24,646 bases of DNA, from the IMG/VR virus record IMGVR_UViG_3300031963_008595, positions 1 through 24,646 of that record. The stretch is one strand, 5' to 3'. Of the stretch, positions 19,591 through 24,646 are shown piece by piece. The translations under genes were made by a program, and so were the position numbers. This DNA comes from a virus. Positions within the stretch are counted from its first letter, which is position 1. Every line of letters begins with the position of its first letter. A model generated the notes under the pieces. That model ran no database searches. It was not told the origin of the DNA and worked only from the letters and a program-made list of their open reading frames with translations.

Positions 19591-20527
19591 ATTCTCCTTC
19601 TAAGACTTTATTTACAATGTTATCAAAAAAAGTTGGAAGTGTCAATTGAATTAGATCCATTTCTTGCGCTTGAGCAAACAAATGATCATTATCTTTTAGA
19701 AGTTCTTCGGTTACTTCAGTATATTCATTTACAAATAGAACTGGATATCCTTCAAATAACTTCTTAAGATATGGATGAGTTTTCATCACAGGAACTCTTC
19801 GCATATAAAGAACTTCCCAATTTCTATGACAATCAATAGCATTTCCAACAGGACAAATCATAAATTTGGATTGACTAAGATTGTATAGAAATACAGAATA
19901 AGGAACTCTCTCTTCATGAACTTCTACCCAAGACTTATTTTTAAAAATGTTCTTGATACCCACTCTTTGAGTATTTGTATTCTCACTATGACTCACATAT
20001 AAAAGTCCTGGAGGATTCTTTGGTATGAATCTCATAGAACTCTTAATATCATCAATCCTACTATCACTTGGATTCATTGCCCTCTGCAAACCATAAGGAG
20101 CAGGTACAACTTTTCCACCATAGGCAATAGAATTTATAGCAGAAATGCACAATACATTTTCAGGAATAGCATCAAAAATGTGTTCGTCAGTTGGAGTGTC
20201 TTCAAGGTTAGTGAAGATGATAAATTTCATATCAGGAAAATTTGAGCACAACTTCAACAGGTCACTTCTTTCCATAAGACCTTCAACATAAGGTCGGTCA
20301 GTCTCTTTTACCTCTACAATATGTCTTTTATATAAACGAATATTATCAATAAACAGAGTCATATAATCTCTGCTTTTTTGAATTTCAAAAAGTTTTTCTA
20401 CAAATTCAAGATTCATTAGATTAGCATCTTTCATAAAAGATGTAAAAATATTCCCCCATTGACCAGATTGATCACCGAAGGAATAATCGCACAATTTTGA
20501 AAGTGCTACACCTTCAATCAATTCCAT
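19577..20527 (-). CDS. Exostosin/GT47-like glycosyltransferase
   Basis: A 316-aa protein. The C-terminal half carries the donor-site region of exostosin-like GT-B enzymes: SKFMICPVGNAIDCHRNWEV, then LYMRRVPVMKTHPYLKKLFE and YPVLFVNEYTEVTEELL. The N-terminal half lacks recognisable motifs. The family includes GT47 and RXYLT1-type transferases; donor and acceptor are unknown. It overlaps the upstream GT17 gene by 10 nt and the downstream gene by 14 nt. Confidence 0.75.
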   Translation of the reverse strand: MELIEGVALSKLCDYSFGDQSGQWGNIFTSFMKDANLMNLEFVEKLFEIQKSRDYMTLFIDNIRLYKRHIVEVKETDRPYVEGLMERSDLLKLCSNFPDMKFIIFTNLEDTPTDEHIFDAIPENVLCISAINSIAYGGKVVPAPYGLQRAMNPSDSRIDDIKSSMRFIPKNPPGLLYVSHSENTNTQRVGIKNIFKNKSWVEVHEERVPYSVFLYNLSQSKFMICPVGNAIDCHRNWEVLYMRRVPVMKTHPYLKKLFEGYPVLFVNEYTEVTEELLKDNDHLFAQAQEMDLIQLTLPTFFDNIVNKVLEGEYVSK

Positions 20528-21375
20528 GGTTTAATAAATTCTGCGTATTTTTCTTGATTGTCAATGATGTAGTCTGGATATGAGTCATCAATGGGAATTG
20601 TTTTTATTTGAATAGACCTACCAAAAGGATCAATACCTTCGTCAATTTTTCTTTCCGCGTTTGCAGTATTAGTATCTACGTTATTTTCAGTATGTTCATA
20701 TGAAGCCAATTTCAATCTAAAATTATCTGCGTCACCAAAGAAACTCCAATGCCAACCCGCTTGCTCAATCCTATAAGCATCTTTATGCATATTTCTCAAA
20801 AGATCTACAGAATAATTTGAAAGGGTTTTAAATGTAGAAATCCTTGTTCCCATCCAATCATCTTGATAAAGATAGTTTAACTTGTAGTAAAACGCTTTCT
20901 GTAGACAAACATAATGATTGTTTGGATCAAACCAAGATAGATCTTTAAGAACTAAAGGATTAATAATTTCATCAGCATCACTGGTAAGAATAATATCATC
21001 ATCATTGATTCCAAAATTTACTGATCCATAAATGCTACTATCTCTATTAAAGATGGCTCTTTGAAAACGAATTGGATACTCTCTATAATGAGTTCCATTC
21101 AAATCATTTCCACCCATAGGAGTATGATACTTTTTCTTATCCATATAATCACTATAGTCATTGGGAATTTCTTCAGTGATATTATGAATAATTTTATGAT
21201 CGAACTTAGAAAATCTTTCTTTGTTTTCCTGATAGTAAAGTGGTTTAGGATTTCCACTAACAGTCCAAGGAGACTCTGTAATTACAAAATAATCAACAAC
21301 ATCATTAAGTATATTAAGTCTAAGTTCAAGAAGATCTAACTCATTGAAAAAGATAAAAGAATCAAACACCCTCAT
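20518..21375 (-). CDS. GT17-family glycosyltransferase
   Basis: Encodes 285 aa from the ATG at 21375, which overlaps the previous gene by 14 nt; in-frame sequence above it belongs to that gene. The start MRVFDSFIFFNELDLLELRL, then VITESPWTVSGNPKP, the metal site SDADE at 132-136 and AGWHWSFFGD are diagnostic of GT17 (beta-1,4-N-acetylglucosaminyltransferase III-like). Bacterial and phage members act on surface glycans. It is probably cytoplasmic. Confidence 0.9.
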   Translation of the reverse strand: MRVFDSFIFFNELDLLELRLNILNDVVDYFVITESPWTVSGNPKPLYYQENKERFSKFDHKIIHNITEEIPNDYSDYMDKKKYHTPMGGNDLNGTHYREYPIRFQRAIFNRDSSIYGSVNFGINDDDIILTSDADEIINPLVLKDLSWFDPNNHYVCLQKAFYYKLNYLYQDDWMGTRISTFKTLSNYSVDLLRNMHKDAYRIEQAGWHWSFFGDADNFRLKLASYEHTENNVDTNTANAERKIDEGIDPFGRSIQIKTIPIDDSYPDYIIDNQEKYAEFIKPWN

Positions 21376-22162
21376 TTTTATACTCCAGAATAAATTTACG
21401 TTGCTCCTCGTCGTTTTTCCAATTCTTAAGTTGAATATAATTTTCAAGTTCCATCACATAAACAGTGACCCCTTCAGTTTTCATTAACATCCCAGGATTT
21501 AAGTGCTCATCAAGGTATAAGTTCGTACAATAAAAATTGTTGAGATTAGAAGAGCATAATCCAGCAGCAACAGCAAAAGTACCAATACCAGAAGAGGCAA
21601 GATTTTTTGCTCTCATAAGAGTTGCAAAATCCTCTCCTACTGATTTTGATTGTATGGTTACTTTTTCAATCTTTCTAAGTTCATCAACTATGGGATTATA
21701 GTTATCTGGTTCAGTGACCACGATTACTTTATCGTATTCCTCAATCAAATTTAAGTAATAACATAAAGGATTGGGAACATAATCATGTGGAGGATTGTGT
21801 TTATGCGCAAAAATATCTCCACTACGAATATGAATGACTAAAGTATCATCATCAAATGGTTTATCAATGCTAAATTTAAAGTTTGGAACTACATGTTGCT
21901 TTGCAACTTTTCCAATATTTTCATATAGAAAATCAATAGGAATATCAAAGTCTTTATTTTGTGTATTATAGTGAAAAAATCTATTTGGACGAAGCATTGT
22001 TTTGCCTTCGTGATTCAATATGACTTGTTCAATTAATTCATGGGGAGGACTAACAAATCCGTCTCCATGAATTTGAGAGTATAGAATTCCATTGCAGATT
22101 TGTTGAATATTATTTCCAAGTCTCCCATACCAATGAGAGACACTATTCACAATACTTCTCAT
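21362..22162 (-). CDS. Fucosyltransferase-superfamily enzyme
   Basis: A 266-aa protein with an N-terminal GRLGNNIQQICNGI (residues 13-26) and HIRSGDIF at 111-118, the two blocks that define the GDP-fucose-using GT-B superfamily. It is shorter and more diverged than the GT11 genes, and the C-terminal serine block is replaced by ASSGIGTFAVAAGL. It starts in an ATGA overlap with the FkbM gene. This is the fourth GNQ/HxRxGD-type gene of the cluster. Confidence 0.78.
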   Translation of the reverse strand: MRSIVNSVSHWYGRLGNNIQQICNGILYSQIHGDGFVSPPHELIEQVILNHEGKTMLRPNRFFHYNTQNKDFDIPIDFLYENIGKVAKQHVVPNFKFSIDKPFDDDTLVIHIRSGDIFAHKHNPPHDYVPNPLCYYLNLIEEYDKVIVVTEPDNYNPIVDELRKIEKVTIQSKSVGEDFATLMRAKNLASSGIGTFAVAAGLCSSNLNNFYCTNLYLDEHLNPGMLMKTEGVTVYVMELENYIQLKNWKNDEEQRKFILEYKNEGV

Positions 22163-22785
22163 ATCAAATCCTGCTTAATGTAAAAGGCATCTCCCCAAGT
22201 ACCGCCCATCCAATCAGTTTCAACTCTAACCATGTTATATTCTTTAAGGAAATCATCAATGTCTTCAATAAGAGCATTATTTTCATAGACTTCAGTATTA
22301 TTAACCTCAGTGTAAACACAATCAATAGTCTTGAGAGTATTTTTTGCTCCTTTTAGAACTTCAAGTTCATATCCTTGAGTGTCCATATTGAGAAAATTAT
22401 AACTATGATTTTTCCCAATTACAGAATCCATTGTAACCATCTCAACAGTTTCTTTCCTGTCAAAAATAATATTTGGATATTGTTCTAAAACATGTTTAGG
22501 ATTTAGAATTGAACTACACAATCCATCATCATTACAAGTCATTTCTACAGTAGCACAACTACTTCCAAGTGCTTTATTGATGAGATTAATATTATCAAAC
22601 CCAATAGAGTTGACAACATCAGTCAACTTTTGAAATGGTACTTTTTGTGGTTCAAATACTATAAGATTTTCTACATTATTCTTCTTATAAGTTTCCATTT
22701 CTTGTCCAATGTGACCACCAACATGAATCACACCAGTAACATTGATACTATACTTCCTAATCAAGGAATTAAAACTCAAAAGCAT
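22159..22785 (-). CDS. FkbM-family methyltransferase
   Basis: A 208-aa SAM-dependent methyltransferase of the FkbM (Methyltransf_21) type. The SAM-binding GVIHVGGHIGQEMETYKK is at residues 18-35, VFEPQKVPFQ follows, and FLNMDTQGYELEVLKGA is the typical post-I region. In glycan clusters such enzymes O-methylate sugar hydroxyls. It lies 3 nt after the preceding methyltransferase gene and overlaps the next gene by ATGA. Confidence 0.9.
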   Translation of the reverse strand: MLLSFNSLIRKYSINVTGVIHVGGHIGQEMETYKKNNVENLIVFEPQKVPFQKLTDVVNSIGFDNINLINKALGSSCATVEMTCNDDGLCSSILNPKHVLEQYPNIIFDRKETVEMVTMDSVIGKNHSYNFLNMDTQGYELEVLKGAKNTLKTIDCVYTEVNNTEVYENNALIEDIDDFLKEYNMVRVETDWMGGTWGDAFYIKQDLI

Positions 22786-22788
22786 GTT

Positions 22789-23478
22789 TCAACTCCTAAA
22801 GATACATTCTGTTGACTCTTTAGAAATTCTTCCTTTTTGTACAAAAAGTTTTACAATTTCAGGATCAACCACAGTAGGATCTACATACCAATCTTCATAT
22901 GGATTATTTTGATTTGCAACATTTCTTACGATCAACTCATATCCATGAGACAGAAGAATTTCCATTGCCTCTTCGCCAGCATCAGGACCATCCTTGTAAA
23001 GATCAGTCTCATAAGTAATTACAGAAAAGCGATATTCATCCAAAGGAAGTGCTTTCAGTGCATTGAGAGTTTGCCAGGCAGGTTCAATATCAACTTGGAG
23101 ATAATCAATTTGCTTTGGGTACTTATTCTCTTTAAAGAATTTTTTATAATCAAATTGAATTGCATCAGCACAAATGCACTTATTATCTCTAATAGAGTTG
23201 TATCCTTCAACCTTTGACTGATCAATTTCAAAAGAAACGCCTTTCCAATCAAACTCAGTTTCAAGAAGATAGGTGTTACTAATAATCACACCATGATCTC
23301 CACCAATTTCAACATAAGTTCCATTCTTCTTTCCATCAAGAATACTCAAGACAAACATATCTTGAAATGCTTGAGAATAATTATTTTTAATACTCTCAGC
23401 ACCATTAAACTTATATCTAAGTTTTTCTAAATCTTTCTGAAAATATCGGTTGCAATCAGGGAAAGTGTAATCAGTCAT
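22789..23478 (-). CDS. Second FkbM-like methyltransferase
   Basis: Encodes 229 aa from the ATG at 23478, sharing a base with the epimerase stop. The motif YSQAFQDMFVLSILDGKKNG leads into the SAM loop YVEIGGDHGVIISNTYLLE. VSFEIDQSKVEGY and YLQVDIEPAWQTLNALKALP mark the FkbM-like fold, and the C-terminus has YEDWYVDP. It is not a close copy of the adjacent gene. It probably modifies the same glycan at another site. Confidence 0.85.
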   Translation of the reverse strand: MTDYTFPDCNRYFQKDLEKLRYKFNGAESIKNNYSQAFQDMFVLSILDGKKNGTYVEIGGDHGVIISNTYLLETEFDWKGVSFEIDQSKVEGYNSIRDNKCICADAIQFDYKKFFKENKYPKQIDYLQVDIEPAWQTLNALKALPLDEYRFSVITYETDLYKDGPDAGEEAMEILLSHGYELIVRNVANQNNPYEDWYVDPTVVDPEIVKLFVQKGRISKESTECIFRS

Positions 23479-24470
23479 TAGTTTTTCCAATAATCGTAAA
23501 TGTCTTTAGTAACTTCATATTCCATAGTCTTAACTTTTCTGTTTGGTTGCTTCATTGCCCAAACAAACATACTTTCAATCAATTCTTCAATATTAGTTTC
23601 ATCTCTAAATTCTAACATACTTTTTGCTTTTGTGTGATCACAATATGCATGTTTTACTTCATGTCTAGGTTCACCATGTTCAATAGGAACTTCATATCCA
23701 TATTTTTTACCAATCTTCTGTACTGTTTCGGCAACCTCATTCAGAGTAAAGTGCTTATCAGCACCAATATTAAATATTTCTCCGTCAAAATCTGTGAGAA
23801 GTTTATCAAATGGTTCCATATAATATTTGATATCAGAGAAAGCACGAGTCTGTTCTCCATCACCATAAACAAGAATTGGTTGTCCATTCAAAGTTTTACG
23901 TATGAAAATACCAATCACATTTCGATAACGATCCCAAATGTTTTGGTAAATTCCAAGAACATTGTGAGGACGAACAATATTATATCTAAGACCGAACTGC
24001 TCATGAGCCAATTTCAAATCACATTCTACAGCATACTTGGCAATGCCATATGGATCAATTGGTTGTGGACGTTTATCTTCAGTAAATGGAGGTTCTTGTT
24101 CACCATAAACTGCCATGCTAGATGTAAAAATCATCTTTGTATCGTGTTTAATACATTCGTTGATTAAATTTGCAGAGCAGATGAGATTGTTCCTATAATT
24201 ATAGTTGCGAATAAAAGGAGATAATCCTTCAGCAGCATATGCGGCAAAATGGAGAAGAATATCTGGTTTATGTTCTTCAAATAACTCTACTACCTTCTTC
24301 CTTCTTTCAAGATCAAATTTTGCAAATATAAAATTTTCAGACTTTGGGAGAAATGCTTTATACCCACCGGAAAGGTCATCAATACCTATTACTTTATGAC
24401 CGTTTGCTAAAAGATGTCGCGTGTAATTAGATCCAAGAAGACCTGCACATCCTGTCACAAATATCTTCAT
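23478..24470 (-). CDS. NAD-dependent NDP-sugar epimerase/dehydratase
   Basis: A 330-aa extended SDR enzyme. The Rossmann motif TGCAGLLGSNY (residues 6-16) binds NAD, and catalysis uses the Ser region SSMAVYG (117-123) and YGIAK (141-145). RPHNVLGIYQNIWDRY and GDGEQTRAFSDIKYY are typical of GalE-like UDP-glucose 4-epimerases, but a dTDP- or GDP-sugar substrate is possible. It makes activated sugars for the downstream transferases. It starts in an ATGA overlap with another epimerase-like gene. Confidence 0.92.
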   Translation of the reverse strand: MKIFVTGCAGLLGSNYTRHLLANGHKVIGIDDLSGGYKAFLPKSENFIFAKFDLERRKKVVELFEEHKPDILLHFAAYAAEGLSPFIRNYNYRNNLICSANLINECIKHDTKMIFTSSMAVYGEQEPPFTEDKRPQPIDPYGIAKYAVECDLKLAHEQFGLRYNIVRPHNVLGIYQNIWDRYRNVIGIFIRKTLNGQPILVYGDGEQTRAFSDIKYYMEPFDKLLTDFDGEIFNIGADKHFTLNEVAETVQKIGKKYGYEVPIEHGEPRHEVKHAYCDHTKAKSMLEFRDETNIEELIESMFVWAMKQPNRKVKTMEYEVTKDIYDYWKN

Positions 24471-24646
24471 AGATAATCTCCTTTCATTGCCTCAAATACT
24501 TTAGCGATACCTTGATCAATTGTAGTTTTTGGAGTCCACCACTTCATCAAGTAGGTATCTGGTCTATTTCTCTTATCCATCTGAACACTGTCTTTCTGAT
24601 CAGATGGTTGAACTTTTACGTCATACTTTCCAATCAAATTAAATTG
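24467..24646 (-). CDS. Partial CDS, C-terminus of a probable NDP-sugar epimerase
   Basis: The frame is open from the right window edge to TGA 24467 (59 aa), ending in an ATGA overlap with the next epimerase. The segment VQMDKRNRPDTYLMKWWTPK, then TTIDQGIAKVFEAMKG, resembles the C-terminal helix region of extended SDR sugar epimerases and dehydratases (substrate-binding Trp-x-Pro, then a Gly-Ile helix). The catalytic part lies outside the window, so the call is tentative. Confidence 0.6.
   Translation of the reverse strand, partial: QFNLIGKYDVKVQPSDQKDSVQMDKRNRPDTYLMKWWTPKTTIDQGIAKVFEAMKGDYL

Noticed and set aside
13943-24470. Many plus-strand ORFs of 60-177 codons inside the glycan cluster, for example 23634-24167
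   Set aside because: They are antisense to well-supported genes, have biased hydrophobic or low-complexity composition, lack Shine-Dalgarno sites and show no recognisable domains.
1-24646. tRNA genes, CRISPR arrays or defence islands
   Set aside because: No cloverleaf with a CCA-adjacent acceptor stem, no regularly spaced repeats and no defence-associated domains were recognised by eye in either strand.

Overview
The window looks like part of the genome of a T4-like marine cyanophage (cyanomyovirus), most likely infecting Synechococcus. The evidence is an AT-rich, densely packed layout with ATGA and TAATG gene junctions, complete phage-type psbA and psbD, two high-light-inducible (hli) genes, petF, pstS, a cyanobacterial SLH/OprB-type porin, and repeated T4-style late promoters (NATAAATA). 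Almost every gene is on the minus strand; one short plus-strand block (about 7.03-8.17 kb) is the exception. No tRNA, CRISPR array, integrase or insertion sequence was seen.

Layout by coordinate. Positions 1-2.5 kb hold small conserved-looking phage genes, including a DUF6433-like protein, an acidic membrane protein and a glutaredoxin. Positions 2.55-7.0 kb are the photosystem module: HNH endonuclease, 26-aa membrane peptide, GIY-YIG endonuclease, psbD, two small genes, an endonuclease VII-like gene placed like F-CphI, then psbA behind a composite early/late promoter. Positions 7.0-8.2 kb (plus strand) run from a late promoter through a Lys/Gly-rich peptide, a SNase-family nuclease and overlapping small membrane proteins. 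Positions 8.17-9.34 kb (minus) carry a two-domain cell-wall hydrolase split between two frames. Positions 9.4-11.2 kb form a redox/light-stress operon (hli, 28-aa peptide, petF, two small genes, hli, peroxiredoxin) between a perfect sigma70 consensus promoter and a strong terminator. Positions 11.27-13.85 kb carry pstS with a Pho-box-like repeat and the porin. Positions 13.9-24.6 kb are a glycan locus: ten glycosyltransferase or glycosyltransferase-like genes, two FkbM-type methyltransferases, and one complete plus one partial NDP-sugar epimerase, mostly with overlapping ends.

How the genes fit together (inference). psbA, psbD, hli and ferredoxin should keep photosynthetic electron flow going during infection. 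Peroxiredoxin and glutaredoxin handle oxidative and thiol stress. PstS and perhaps the porin raise nutrient uptake. The sugar locus probably builds or modifies a fucose-like surface glycan.

The most notable observation is at about 8.61-8.66 kb. A C39-like peptidase ORF stops directly after an in-phase A AAA AAG slippery heptamer. The -1 frame encodes a GH24 lysozyme that has no usable start of its own before its catalytic Glu. A perfect 9-bp stem-loop lies 8 nt downstream of the heptamer. This is the textbook layout of programmed -1 ribosomal frameshifting, here in a probable endolysin. A second notable structure is at 3.71-3.80 kb, where a GIY-YIG endonuclease gene is preceded by a terminator and a late promoter nested inside a longer inverted repeat, resembling the late-only control of T4 I-TevI.
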